Source of the DNA: Dasyornis broadbenti | Lineage: Eukaryota > Chordata > Aves > Passeriformes > Dasyornithidae | NCBI GenBank assembly: GCA_013397935.1 | Contig: VZRN01002962.1 | Span: forward strand, 1 to 64,000 | Length of the DNA stretch: 64,000 nucleotides | Direction: 5' to 3' | Shown: positions 27,936 through 41,105 of the stretch, in pieces | Layout: the number at the start of each line of letters is the position of its first letter | How positions within the stretch are numbered: position 1 is the stretch's first letter | The notes under the pieces: generated by a model | Told to the model about the DNA's origin: nothing | The model's database searches: none | What the model saw: the letters and a program-made list of their open reading frames with translations, nothing else | Position numbers and translations under genes: made by a program

Positions 27936-30900
27936 TGTTTATGCACTTTCATTTTTTTTGCCGTAACACTGATTTAAGCCTTAATTAATCTTATGGTTTC
28001 ATTACTTACACCTGCAATAAGTTGTGTCTGCAGCTTTTTGAAAGTACTTTGTGTATTTGAACTACATTTTTACTTGCTATCACAGAGGTTGGTTTCAGAC
28101 ATGTGCCTTTTTTCCATATCTTGCTTCTCTTATTTTATGCCAAATAGATTAATATTGATGTTCTTTTGACATTTTTTCTGGATTTATGCCAAAATCAGCA
28201 GGTACCATGTGCCCCTTTAAGTACACAGATAGCAGAAAGCAAGCATGTTTAGAAGGCATTTATTGTTCTGTCCAGATGTGCACACCATATTCCATTTGTT
28301 TTGTCTCTTCAGTTTTTACCTCATTGTACATTTTATTCCAAGCCTCTCCAAAGAGGTACTAAGGACTCATTTGAGAAACAGAAAGTTTTGGACCTGCCGA
28401 GTCTTGCTCTGTCTGCAAATGATGCACTGAAAAGACTTGTATGTGTAGGTAAAACCAGTAGTGATCTTGTACTATCATCCAGTAGAAAATAAAGGTGTGC
28501 TGATTTGTGGCAGAATTCATAACACATCTGTGAGTGAATCTAATGTGCATTTGTTGCTGGGGCACACTACCAGAAAATCAGAAGTACTGGCAAGAGTGTC
28601 TGTCCAGTCTCCTAAGCTCAGGTGGTGAAATCTCAGCTCCATAAAGGGAAACTCCACATCTTTCAATGCTACAATGTAGTTCTAACAAATCTTCTGAATT
28701 GTAGGCAAATAATGTCAAGGGGAAGTGTTATATAATATATAAATCTCTCAAATAACAGAGATGAGGTTGAGGTGGGTAATGTGATGAGGGATTTGAAATT
28801 ACTGATTTGATTCTGTGGAATGAGTGAGTGTAATAAAGGAAGATGAAAGTCACAATATAATGAAAGGATTTTGCTAAGTGTGTAGTGACACATGCACATA
28901 AATGATTTATGACGGACTTCATGCATACATACAGAGGAAGATCATGTATTTGAAAAGATTGCAAAGAAGGGTCATGTGGTATTTGTACAGTTCTGAATGC
29001 TTCCAACAAAGCCATCCATCTGAAAGTTACCAGTGCCTGTTGATCCTACAGGTGTGAAGATACGAGTTTATATTTTGAAAAAAATCTGTAAGCAAGGAGA
29101 AAATGAACTTGAAAGGACAAATATGCCACATGATACAATTATATAGATATAGGTGTTGTTTTAGTATCTGTTCATTGTTTGAAAGACGAGGTAAGTAGGA
29201 AGAACTGTGTCTTCTCCAGACATAATAAAAATTTCAGTCAGTTCTAATTCTGTTTAACTTCCCCCTCTGTTTTGATTCCTCAGAATGAGCCAAATCATTG
29301 TTGAAACAAACTGTATTGAAACATAGAAATATTTCATGGCAGCATATCTATTTTGGTACTTTTTCACTGAAGTACAAAGTAGTTCACTAAAACACAGCTG
29401 ATAGTACACCTGCATGCAAAGCAAATTTCCACCATGGTTTTGACTGGTTTCTCACTATCCGTCTAGTGAGATGCAGTCCAAGCTTCCAGTGTTTGTGAGA
29501 CATTTCTCTGAAACTACCAACCAGATCACTGTCTTGAGCAAGTGTCCCTACTTTTCAAGAAGAATCTTGATACTCTCATTTTCCTGATGTGAGTTGGTCC
29601 GTATACTTGGCAGTTGCTGATCCTGGGAGCTCCACAGCTGTAAAGTAGAACTTAGGTTTTTTCATCCAGCTTCTGTCCCGTGACAAATTTTGCTTCAAAA
29701 GCATATGGTTTCTCAAAAATTCTGTCTTTTTGTATTTTGAAAAATGTTTTTTTCTTTCAAACTGATGTGGTATCAAATTCTAACTTGTGAAAATTTTCTG
29801 CAACCTGGAAGCTCCAAGGTTTGGTTATCTTTGTATATGGTTTTACTATATTAAATTGTTGCCTGTTTGTATTTTGGGGGTACTGTGAGATTCTTTTTGG
29901 TGTGGTAAGTTCAGTATAAACATGGAAAGAAAGGTCTGTCATACTGCTAGTGAGTGATGCTGTAGAATATAGTGTTGGCACATGGAAGGGTGATGGTAAG
30001 AGGACTGTAAAAGGCTTTAAAAGGAGCGTGTGATCTCAATGTAAAACAAAGATGAGTGAAAATAAAGGGAATTTTTATAAAATTGCTTTTCTAGTTTATT
30101 AAATATTTATATTTGCAGTTAGAAATAGTTTTGAAAAAATACTAGCTGGAACATTTTGTTTTCTGTAAATAAGAAGGATGAGAAATGCTGAAGTTGTGCT
30201 GTTTAATTTGTGTATGCTACAGCCTGTGAATGGAGTCAATTTTTGTCACACAAGAATTTATGTAACTTTTAATTAACATAGCAGTTCTTAAACCAGGGAA
30301 TTATAAAATAATGATTGAAATTTATATGTATCAACAAAAATTACAAGCTGCTCATCTGAGTAGGGACTACTCGTACCATAATACGTCAAAACTGTATATA
30401 TTTACTGGGAATCACTATAGCTTATTATTTCCATTGTCCTGAGAGGAAAATATGTTACTTGTTTGTTTTGAACAGAGAGGAGAGCCAGACTCTGACACTC
30501 CAACTTGCTCCTCTCTTCCCTTCTCCATTTTGAAGATTTTTGTGTCCCTTTCCTTCTATTCTTGTATCTGTAGGTCTTTTTGCATGTCTCTTTTGTCTTC
30601 TGTCTTTGAGAATGTCTGTAATTGCAGTCTGATATATTAACTTCCCTAATAGCCAGGTTCCTGAGTGGGTGTTAAAGATCAGGGGTGCTTTGGGTTGTCA
30701 GACTCTATAGATGTCTGTTTTGAAGATGACTTGGTTTATGTCTACAGGAGGTGGAATGGCATTCGTTGTGAAAGAAAGACTTCAGCATAACTTTGTCCCA
30801 TTTCTTTACTTGGAAAAGGTGACTATTGGCTTAACTCCACAAGGGAAGGTTGAAGCTGATCCAAGGTGGAGCAGATTCTATATTCACACAAAGAGCTGTC

Positions 30901-32175
30901 AGCAATAAGGCAAATTTCAATACCAAGTTATTTAATATGTTTTGTAGTGGCTACCGGACTTGATGTCTGAGCATAATTTCGCCATACTATCATAAAAGCA
31001 CTCTGAAGCCCCAAATTATCATACCACCTTTATAGCACAATCTGTAGGAGTCTGTAAGTTGCCTTCTTAGTATGTAGTGAAAATGAAGTTTGTAAGCATA
31101 ACTTAGATGACAGCTGTCAAAATAGTAAACAAAAATTTTGAAGCTGCCCAGGATATATATTGGACATTTTAGGCTTTTCTTTGAAGTTATTTTTAAGTGA
31201 GTGGTCAGCAACTGGTAAATGATGGTTGGTAGAAATGCAACTGGTCCTTTCTGGTAGAAAGGTGGTCTAGGCATCATCATCTTCACACCAGCCTATGCAA
31301 TTCTCAGCATGGTAATGCTGTGTTTGGAGACAACTCAATAACTGCATTTCATGGCAAAGGTAGCAGTTCACTTACTTCTGAACACTGGCAAAAAGAACAT
31401 ATTAAACTGCAGTTTCAGAAACAGCATTGTTTTTGTTTTCATTTCTACAAATTATTCAAAATGTTCACATTGTTCAAGGAAGCTCTGTTCATTGTGCGTC
31501 CTACATTTCTCAGACACTCCTCTTCGTTGTAGGTTATCTTAGCTCAGCAGTTGAGAAACTGTTATTTTAAAATTAAGTCAAAGGCTTTGGTAATAGATAA
31601 TGAGCAGCAGACTGTGACCTCAGGTCTGTGCTTCCCAAAGATTGAGTTTGTTTAAGTAGCAAAACAAAGATTAGATGCTGTACAGCATGAATGATAAGGA
31701 CTTACTTTGTTTCACTGTTTTTAATGAACTGTGTTATCTACACTTCATGATTTTTTTTTAAAGTTGTTTTAAAAGCTGTATCTAAAATATTTTTTTTTCA
31801 TCTTGATAAAATAACTGGCAAAGCCAAAAGTACCAGTTACTCATTTTTGTTTTGACATTTTTTCTTATTGACTCCTAGACCGCACAGTTCTATTTTGTTG
31901 TAAATGAAGTATCATCATGTGCAATAGTTTAAATACGTTTTTTGTCATTGCATTAGTTTTATTATTTTCAATTATTGATGTTATTTATCTTGTATAGCAA
32001 TTAATTCAGTTGCAAGAATCATCTCAGGTATGCATTTGTTCATAGGTGTTTTCATTTTTACTTCGCATTGACCAAAGAAAATATTTCCAGCTGTTAAAAT
32101 AGAAGAATAGTTAAGTAATTTCCACTCAAGATACTTGACCTTGTAAATTCATTGTGCAGCTTTTTTTTCTACTGT

Positions 32176-32225
32176 AGGAAAAACTACCAAATCTAAACTT
32201 CATTTATATATCTGTGTATATTTAG
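32176..32225 (+). promoter_or_regulatory. Decoy 3' splice site and branch-point interval before the exon at 32,226
   Basis: An AG at 32,176-32,177 follows a good pyrimidine tract (TTTTTTTTCTACTGTAG). The acceptor required by reading frame and protein similarity is 48 bases later, at 32,224-32,225, with the weaker context TGTATATTTAG. A branch-point-like CTAAAC at 32,193-32,198 lies between them, about 28 bases before the used AG. Using the upstream AG would add 48 nt and turn the junction codon into TGA, an immediate stop. Confidence 0.65.
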
Positions 32226-32354
32226 TGCCAAGGTCAATAGAGCATCCTAAATGGGATTGGAAGACAAAACCGGAGAACCATGATTTTGATGAACTAAATC
32301 ATATTCTTCAAGAGAGCAAAAAGCTTGGAAAAGCCCTTGAGAATCTGTCTCGCA
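32226..32354 (+). CDS. C8orf34: C8orf34/VEST1 internal exon with charged helical block
   Basis: This coding exon of 129 nt has phase 1 at both ends, so it is also a symmetric exon. The acceptor is TATATTTAG before 32,226 and the donor is CGCA|GTAAGT at 32,355, a strong consensus. The translation begins with Leu (split codon) and continues PRSIEHPKWDWKTKPENHDF, then DELNHILQESKKLGKALENL. The second half alternates hydrophobic and charged residues, as expected of an amphipathic or coiled-coil helix. The first half is tryptophan- and proline-containing linker. It agrees with human C8orf34 apart from a few conservative substitutions, as I remember it. Only the acceptor is weak. Confidence 0.93.
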
Positions 32355-33729
32355 GTAAGTTGACTGATTTTAGTTTTTTAATGTAACCATGCAGCCTGAA
32401 TTGTAATTTGGAAGTATATATCAGGAAGGTGGTCTATTCAATGAAGACCAAGGTCTTTGACATCAGCAGTTACATTCCTGTTGATAAGGGGTACAGAATG
32501 TCTGAGATAATTCAGGAGCTATCCCGAAACTGAAACTACTACCCCTGCACCACTTCTTTTTTTTTTTTTTTACATTAGTTTTCTACCAGTTTAGTGAGTT
32601 GAATTAGCTCCTAAAGAGATCTACACATGAGGCTGGTTTAATGAAAATGGTGCAAACATGTAGCAAGGAGATTGCTTCTTTGTGTGGTAGCAGTTAAACT
32701 GGATTAACCTTTGTAAAACCTTAACCTCATTGATGGAGTTCAGACCTGTTACTGAAAAACATTTAGCTATTTTGTATCCTTGATATCCTTGACTTTCTAG
32801 TTTACAAAAGAAATTAAAAAATGTTAAAGCATCTCAGATAAATGCTCAGAAACATGAAATCCAGTTATTTCATAATAAATTCCACGTATTATCCCTTAAA
32901 CACTATGTAAGGAATAGCTCTAAGGTTTATTGGATATGATCAGGAATAGCTGCTTGTTTTGGTTTTTTTCCTTTTGCTTTCTTTCCTGTAGAAGATAATT
33001 TTGAAATGCATTTGTGGGAGCAAACACTGCTAGCAATTTTTAAAGTATGAAATAGTGAAAAGTACTCTTTGCCATACTACATGAAAACCAGGTGTGGCAT
33101 GATCTGGGAGATATTTGTGTGAGAAATGTTTATTTCTTATCTCATTAAATTTTATCCCTGGCAGTTCTCGATTCACTGGAGAATTTACAGGTAGTGAGGT
33201 CAGAGACAGAGCTGAATGAGGAATGGAAGATTTGTTTTGTGAAGAATTTTGAGATTCAGCATTTTTCCAAATAGTGCCAAATACCCAAAACTAGTTTGCC
33301 CAAATCACATTCTCCCAAATGTTTTAGGTTAATCACCACAATTATATTCTGAGCATTTTTCATACTTGTGTTATAGTAGTATAGTTACAGAGTTTTTTTC
33401 AAATACCTTTCTGTAAATTGGTCTATCTTCCTGTAAGGAGCTAAACCAGCTCTGGTCAGGGTTTCTGATTTGCAGCCTCACTGTTGCCTGACCGCGATGG
33501 ATATGAGTGTAGTTTTCAAACTTTTCTCCTTTAGAGACTTGTAGCCAAGCTGTGCATAGATACAGAAACAATTATTTTGAATTTCACAAAGGGTTATTTA
33601 TTCACTCTCTGGTGATACAAACCAATCAGATGTGAGTTCAGTAATTAATGCCTAAATCCAGTCTTCAGACTTACATCTTTGTCTTTCTTTCAGAATATTC
33701 CTTCCACTTTTACCTAGAACTATACTTTC

Positions 33730-33760
33730 TATAAGAAAGTACTGTATGTACTTTCTTATA
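33730..33760. repeat. Perfect inverted repeat, 13-bp arms, 5-nt loop
   Basis: TATAAGAAAGTAC at 33,730-33,742 is followed after TGTAT by its exact reverse complement at 33,748-33,760. It lies just outside the ancient CR1-like relic, and I do not recognise it as a terminal repeat of any element. Confidence 0.85.
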
Positions 33761-33959
33761 CCTAAAATAAATTTTGCAGCATTCTGTACCTCGCTTTGCC
33801 CCACAGAGTTTTCTGACTGGTGTGAAAAAGTCTACAGCTCTTCTGGGTCCTACACTTGGACTGGGTGAATGTACCTGGTCACCGTTGTTGGAGTCTGGTT
33901 TTCAGAGTTATTTCACAGATAAAACATTCTTCATTGTTTCCTGCTAGTACTTGATGCTT

Positions 33960-35000
33960 TCTGGTGGTTTGTCAAGATAATACGGAATTTGAATCCCATC
34001 CCCCAGGATGCTTTAAATCACTTGCAGCCTGATAATAAGTTCACTTTCATGAATGTGCTCTCTATTTCTTCATCCAGATCATTAATGGAAATACTGTCAG
34101 ACCTCTTCATGGTCCCATTTCAGATCTGACAACCAGCCCTTGAAAGCTACTCAGTAAGTGTGTTTTTTCCCACCAGAGGTTTATCTACCTTGCAGTGTTT
34201 TCCCGTAGATTGTAGTTCTCTAGGTTTTTGTTTACTCAAATACCATCTAGGACAGTAAACAGAGTCTTACGGCTGAAGTATTTTGCATCTGCTTCTTCCT
34301 CTTATCCACTAGGCAAGTTTCCCAGTTGAGAATGCAATTAGACTAATTTGATGCAATTCATTCTTGATAAATTTATGTCAGCTCGTTCTTATCACCTTTC
34401 TATTCCATTAGATGTTGATACATTATTTATTTATCAGTTTTGTCTATGATTCTTGCTATTGTCTGATTTAGGCTTAGTGGTTAGTAGTTCCCCATATTTT
34501 CCCTTTTTCTTTTTTGAAGAAAGATATATTTGCCCTTTTCTGTCCACTCTGTGCCTGAAAGATAGTTGCTAATGGATTAGAGGTTTGTTCAGTTAGTTAG
34601 TTAAATGCTCTAGAGTGAATGTCACAAGAGTCTGCCAACTTGAATATATCTAAATCACTAGCATATCTTTAGCTTCCCTTGTCTGGCTTGTAGTTTTTCC
34701 TCTTAAAATCACTAGTGCTAAGTGTCTGCTGCAGTTGATTTTTTGGGTAAAGATTGAAGCAGTGAAAGTATTGAACACTGGGAATTCTTAGTATCATCTC
34801 TTATTTGCTTTCCTTCTCTTTGAAATAATTGTTCTATATTTTAATTTGTTCTCCTTTTCTGGTATATTTATAGTACTTTTTAATGTTCTTTTATAATTGT
34901 TAGTTAGTCTGCACTTTAACAATTTCTTTTTGTTTGTATCATTTATACCTTGCATCAGATTAATTCTAAGCTATATGTCCTTGTTTCCAGGTTTTGTACT
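33960..35000 (-). mobile_element. Ancient, strongly diverged CR1-like LINE relic
   Basis: About 1 kb reads, on the minus strand, like an old CR1/L3-type reverse-transcriptase region. Near 34,050-34,090 the reverse complement resembles the N-D-L-D-E-E-I-E-S block that precedes the catalytic ADD box in CR1. Near 34,470-34,570 the + strand text (GGCTTAGTGGTTAGTAGTTCC, then CTGTCCACTCTGTGCC) parallels the part encoding the 'RP-LT' region. At 34,630-34,700 the phrase CCAACTTGAATATATCTAAA is typical of ancient amniote CR1 copies. It is far more diverged than the other CR1 copies here and has no usable frame. Boundaries are approximate. The assignment is by remembered consensus, not by a search. Confidence 0.6.
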
Positions 35001-36995
35001 TCAGATTTTCATTTCAAGAAATAAAAAAATTCTTTGCTATTATTTCTTACATGTCAGCGTGATATAAAAAAATGAAAATGAAAAATGTGGAAATTTTGTA
35101 AAAATAGAAAAGATATAATTTTGAAAATTAATGAGTTTTTATTTTTCTCCCAGAGACAGAATGTGGATTGCACCTAGGAAATATTTTAGGGGATTTCTAT
35201 GAATAGAAGGTATAGGACTTTAAAAGTATACAGTGCATGAAACTGTGCTATACACAAACAAACATCCCGTGTGGTGAATTTTAAAAAAATCATCACAAGA
35301 TCCCATGTCTATCTTCTCCAGTGTTGATGCTTGTTTTGGGCAGGCTAGTTAGTGCTTTTGATTCTACATGTGTGCCATGAGTCTAATGCTGCATTTGATA
35401 CTGATCTTATTTTGAAGTGATGTGGAACAGACACTGGGCTCAACAAATAGCTGAGTACACAAATGATCAAAATGTACTATCAATGGCTTTATACAGCACC
35501 CTCTCTTTTTTCTTCAGTATTTTAACAGGGGAGAGTAACATATAAAATTAAATGTTTGTATTAAATGAATTTTCCATCAAGTCCTGGAATTTGTTCACAT
35601 TTTTTAAGATAAATTTTGGATCTTTTTAGTGAGTTTCCATGACTTTGTTGCGTGTTATGCAGTGGACACAGCCTGTGAATTAAACTCTGGTTTCTATTGC
35701 TTCATTTATCTGCTTTGAGACAAACTTGTGTACTTCACACAAAATTAGAACTGCCTGTAAGCTTTGGAAGGTGCAACTCGGGCACTTAGATGTCTGGTCT
35801 CTTATATATTCTGTCCTAGTGATTAAAACTGAACTTGCTTATATTTGGACCCTTTCTCCCAAGCCCTGTCAGGAGTGATAATTCTGTGCTGCAGTAGGTC
35901 CAAGAAACCAACAGTGACTTCACACTCCAGAGTTAAAAGTACCTTAGTAGTTTTGGGTCTAAGCATGGTGGAGCTTGCTGATTTAAGTAGACTATTTTTC
36001 AGAGGCTTACCCACATGGGAGAGCTGGGTTTTGTTTGCTTCTTCAATCAGCTGTGTGTCATCGAAGTGGATCTGGAACTATTAAGTCATCTGTTTAGGGG
36101 AGATTTTGGTTTATAAAGCAACTTAAAGAATATACTGCATTTCCCTTATGCATATTTAATTTTCTTTTATTGCAAGGTCTTTTACCTTTATTGCTGTCAT
36201 CTTTCTTCCTCTGCTGATCATAGGGAAGAAAAGTTCCATCTTGTTTCAAATGTATGCTCTTGTATATCACCTTCTGGCCTGTTTGCCTTTAAACAGAATT
36301 AAAATCTGTATAGCTAATGATCTTGCTAATGAATGTGCCTGTCTTTTTCCCCCACCACATTTTTTCTGAGGATGGAAAATAGATAACAAGAGATGGAAAC
36401 CAGTGAATTATGAGAGTTTTGAGTAGGGGAAATGGAGGACTACATCAGCGAGACCTTGCTGCAATTAGGTGTAAAGTCTGCATACGTGATGAACAGCTTT
36501 GCATCTTTTATACAAACAGTTAAAAGATTTGGGTGCATATTGAAAATGTGTTCATATTGAGGGTTTCAATTTATACATGGTAACTGCATTTCATGAAAAA
36601 TACGTTTTCTGCTGTGAGATAGGTACTCTTTCGTAATAACACGTAGCCTTTCAGTGAAGATAACTGACATTTTGTTAGTATTGTTTAAATGCTTGTTCAG
36701 GCCAGGCGTACACATCAGATCAGAGGGAAAGAAACAAATTTATCATGCTTTGACTTCAATTGTCATTCTAATGTCAGAAAATGGTAATAAGTTAGCATTG
36801 ACCAAAACTATTTCATCATGAATCCAAGTCAGTTTTAGGGAATCGCAGAAACTATGATATTTATCTATAACCAACAGGAGAAAAGTCCTCTTTTGTTTCT
36901 TAATTTAGAAGGAGAGTAATCAATAAACAATCAGTAAACAAGAAAACCATGTTTTTCCATCTAGTAGGAAATATTGCTGGAAATCATAATGAATT

Positions 36996-37160
36996 ATTGT
37001 ATCACAGAGTGGCTCAGGTCAGGAGGGACGTCTGGAAGGCATCTGGTCTATCCCTGCTGCTCAGGCAGGCTCACCTAGAGTCAGGTGTCAAGGCTCTTCA
37101 ATACCTTCAAGAGTGAAAGATCTCCAAGTCCCTCCAGAGTATCTCAGTTATTGATTATGT
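36996..37160 (-). mobile_element. Short CR1 3'-end fragment, antisense
   Basis: The + strand text starts with ATCACAGAGTGGCTCAGGTC, continues through an AGGGACGTCTGGAAGGCATC-like stretch and a CTCAGGCAGGCTCACCTAGAG-like stretch, and fades after CTCCAAGTCCCTCCAGAG. This is the reverse complement of the CR1 3' terminal region. Only about 165 bases remain, which is a typical extreme 5' truncation. Confidence 0.82.
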
Positions 37161-40100
37161 TAGAATCAGTTGATGTTGTTTATCCTTATGTTAAGAAAGG
37201 CAAGCACGATCTTATCTCTTTAAGAAAAATATGAAATAGTGAAATGTAAAAGCATGTGTTCTGTTTATCTTTTACAGAGAAGAAGATAAGCAACGAGAGT
37301 AAAAATCTCATAACAGGAAGGGTAGAGCTAGTTCCAAACAAAATCACAGTATGTTAACAAACTGCTAAAATCATGTCCTCAGTCTTGTGGATGAACTTGC
37401 GAGTATGTGGGATGTGAGAAGCTTTATATATACATCATGAACTACTTGAATGTATTTAGCAGTCTCTGAAAAGCACATTAGAATGGGGTTTCATTTAGAA
37501 GCTTCTACACTGTAGGAAACTATTAATGATTTACATTGCAGTTATGGAAGATGAATTGAATGCAACTAACATTTATTGAAGCCAGATATTTCTGATGGTG
37601 GTGATGATGCTATAACTGTAAATGCACATCTTCAGGACATGTAACTAGGCTTCTGTTAATTGCCTTATGAGAGCTATTGTTTTAAGCCATAATGTTAGTA
37701 TTTTTTTTTCAGTTGTACACAGTTGTTCATCTGAAATGGACTTGAGTCTATAAAGATGACTTCCCTGTTACAGTTGGTCATCTAGCCCTAAATGTGTTCC
37801 ACTAACCAAACCACAAGACTAGTCATCAGTGTTCTGTAGAGGATTTTTCTTTCTTCTCTTCATTCTGAACTTTAAAATCATGTTATTCTTGCGTGAGATC
37901 AATGCTTGTGATTTATTTTGAGATCAACATTTTTAGATAAGCTCAATCAAACCTTTAAGGAAGATAATTTTATCTCAGTACTGCAACTGTTATCCAATAC
38001 TGCCGTTGCTCATAAAATCCACTTGCTTTTAGTATGATGTATAAGTAATAGTACAAACTAGTGGTATTTTCTGAGATTGAAACGGGAAAAATATGAGTAT
38101 AATTATTACTACTCAATTGTAAACTGTGGCTTGTAAGGCCGGGAGATCACTGCTACTTTAGTTATAATTATCTTTTTCCTACAGATGTTAAAATTTTAAT
38201 CATCTTTGTGAAGGTATTTGCCGTTCTGATCCAACCTACCCTAAGTTTCAGGACTAGAGTGTATTTTTGATTTACCTTGTTCTTTTCTGGAACAGTATTT
38301 GGCTTGCTAGAAGTTTCTCTAATACTTTTGCAGAACTGGGGTTTGTGTGGTTGTTATCTCGGATATGGAACTTTCTAGTTCTTAGTACAAGGAGATTGAG
38401 CAGCAGAACATGAGCTATGACTCTGTCCTTGGCTACTGGATGCTGTGGGCTACCCATCTTAACCCTACACTACACCTACTGCAGTGTACACCTTTTGCTA
38501 AAGAGTTCTGCGGTTTTGATTATTCTCTTCTGAGATGACCTTGGCCTAGGACAGTTCCTGGGACTTAATATTTGTTGGGTACTTTGCATTTTATTTCTGT
38601 GTGTTTGCATAATTCCTTAGTCACTAAACCTAATCCTGAAACCTGTAGTCTCCATTGGAGCCACTCAGAAATTTGGGTAAAGAAATTCTACAAGTCTAAA
38701 TCAGAGATTATTTTGCTAGGGATTAGTTATTTTTTATCTTTTATAAAGCCAATATGAGGAGAGATTAAATCCATGTTTTCTAGATAGTAACTATAAGATC
38801 TATAGCGTGCTCTTATGTTGATGTGTGGTGCCTTGTACATCACAGTTTCTCTTGTTCTAATATGGCCAAGTGTTGGGAGGAGTATTATCCTTGTTCAAGC
38901 TGGATGGCACTACAGAAAGTTAGAAGTTGCTTAATAATATGAGGACATACACCCCTCATTGGTAAAAACTCTGAGGTTTCATTTCAGTATGACATCACAG
39001 AAAATCTCAGAGTTACTACTGGAGGAAATGTGTCTAATTTTGAAAGTGATAAAATGACTTGGTATACATAGAGGAATATTATAAGAGCTTCTGTTATGAC
39101 AGTCAGTAACAAACAGATTTTAAAGTTCCTACACAGAAAGGACTGAGATTTTTTTGATGTTTGTGTACTTTTTCTGCGGGAGTAATGCTTTGTTTGGTGC
39201 AACCAGAGCAACCATTTCATGTCTTTTATAATCCAAGGATGATGTGAAATAAATAATTTCAATTTCCCTTGTGTTCAGTACATGGTTCAAACAAATGCAG
39301 GAACTAGAATATACAGTGCTGCCTTCTGCAGTGGGGCACAGGGTTTTGCTGTGGGAAATTCCATTGTATCTAAGATGGTGTGTCCCACCAATAAGAAGAA
39401 CAGAAGTTTACCCTGAGTTGCAAGAAATTGGAGAAGGCATTGGGGCAGTGAACTGCTGGACAGTTGATACATGATACAATATTCTGTGTTTGTGCTCAAA
39501 GCTGCAGGATTAATAATGGTACAATAAGAATGCTGTTTCTGTCCTGGAGTTTGTTACAGAACCTGTGATATGCTGTATGAGGTTGACAGTCCAGCCATCC
39601 AGAAGTTCCCTGGCCTAGACTGATCCTGAGAATGAATTTTGTCAAGTTAGTCAGAGTTGCATTGAGGTTGTCTTAGAATGTCTAAACTTTGCATGTCAAA
39701 GCCCATGTGTCAAATCCAGAAAGCTTTGTTTGGCAGGTAGGAGCACTGGCTGTTGGGAGCTCTGTGGCCATCTTCTGGTTGTTTAGGAAAATGCATAAAT
39801 ATTTCCTTGAATATTGAGTTAAATAATGGTAATCTGGCATACATTAAAGTAGTAGCATTTTATTTTCTTGTGATTGGATGCACATTAGACTTCTCAGGTG
39901 TACATTGGGCCTTTAGAAAAACGTAAGTCTTACAAAAGCCCCTCAACAATTTTTTGTGTTATTTTTTCCTGTAATTATTTACAGACAACAAATAAAAGCA
40001 AAAATCGTAGATATCGCTGCAGTTTCAAAACTTTCATTCTTACCAGAACACCAGATCTGTAATTTCAAGTGTGTATAGCATATGAAAATACTGCCAGCTT

Positions 40101-40164
40101 TTAAGCTACTATAAAGCTGATCAGGAATAATGCTGCAGTTAGGCATTTTATCACTTGCCATTTC

Positions 40165-41105
40165 ACGGAATCATAGAATGGTTTGAGTTGGAAGGGACCT
40201 TAAAAATCGTTTAGTTCCACCCCTTTCCATGGGCTGGGGCACCTTCCACTAGATCAAGTTGCTCCAGGCCCAGCCTAACCTGGGAACATTTCCAGGGATG
40301 GGTCATCCACAACTTCACTGGGCAACTTGTTCCAGTGCTCCGCCACCTTCACAGTAAAGAATTTCTTCCTCATATCTAATCTAAACATACCATCTTTCAG
40401 TTTGAAGCTGTTATGCGTTGTCCTATCACTACATGCCCTTATAAAATATACACAAGTGCTCCAGGGAGGGTCTCATTAAAGCAGAGTGGATGCAGAGAAT
40501 CACCTCCCTCAACCTGCTGGCCACACTGCTTTTGTTGCAGCACGGGGTGTGGTTGGGCTTTCTGGGCTGCAGGTGCGCACTGCAGGGTAATGTCAAGCTT
40601 CTCATCCACCAACCCTCACGAGTCCTTCTACCCAGGGCTGCTCTCAATCCATTCTCTGCCCAGCGCATACCTGTGCTTGGGAGTGCTCTGACCCAGGTGT
40701 AGGACTCTGCATTTGTCGTTGTTGAACTTCCATGAGATTTGCACATCCCCACCACCTCTCAAGCCTGTCCAGGTCCTGCTGGATGGCATCCCTTCCCTCC
40801 AGCCTGTCAACTGCACCACACAGCTTGGTGTCATCAGCAAGCTTGCTGAGGGTGCACTGGACCCCACTGTCCACGTTACTAATAAAGATAGGAAACAGTA
40901 TCATCCCAATACCATCCCCTGAGGAATGCCACTTACCACTGATTTCCACTTTGACATTGAGCCACTGACCACAGTTCTTTCAAGTGTGACCATCCGGCAA
41001 TTCCTTATCCACTGAGTGATCCACCCGTTAAATCCATGTCTCTCCAGATTAGAGACAAGGATGTTGTATGGGACATTGTCAAATGCCCTGCACAAGTCCA
41101 GATGA
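40165..41105 (-). mobile_element. 5'-truncated CR1 LINE with reverse-transcriptase remnant, antisense
   Basis: The CR1 3' end is at about 40,165 (CGGAATCATAGAATGG on the + strand) and the element runs leftward on the minus strand to about 41,105, where similarity stops inside the reverse-transcriptase domain. Minus-strand frames carry FDNVPYNILVSNLERHG (about 41,040-41,090), SGIPQGMVLG (ending near 40,901) and LADDTKLCGAVDRLEG (about 40,795-40,840). The ADD triad is the polymerase catalytic box. A frame break separates the PQG and ADD parts, so the copy is dead. The better preservation than the copy at 26.6-27.9 kb suggests a younger insertion. Confidence 0.92.

Larger units (their letters stand above)
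24685..32225 (+). other. Intron, 7,541 bp
   Basis: Intron between the exons ending at 24,684 and starting at 32,226, with donor GTAAGA and acceptor TATATTTAG. It contains a degenerate sense-strand CR1 LINE (about 26,580-27,935). I recognise nothing else between 24,700 and 26,500 or between 27,950 and 32,150. A second, stronger-looking acceptor at 32,176-32,177 lies 48 bases before the true one. Confidence 0.85.
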
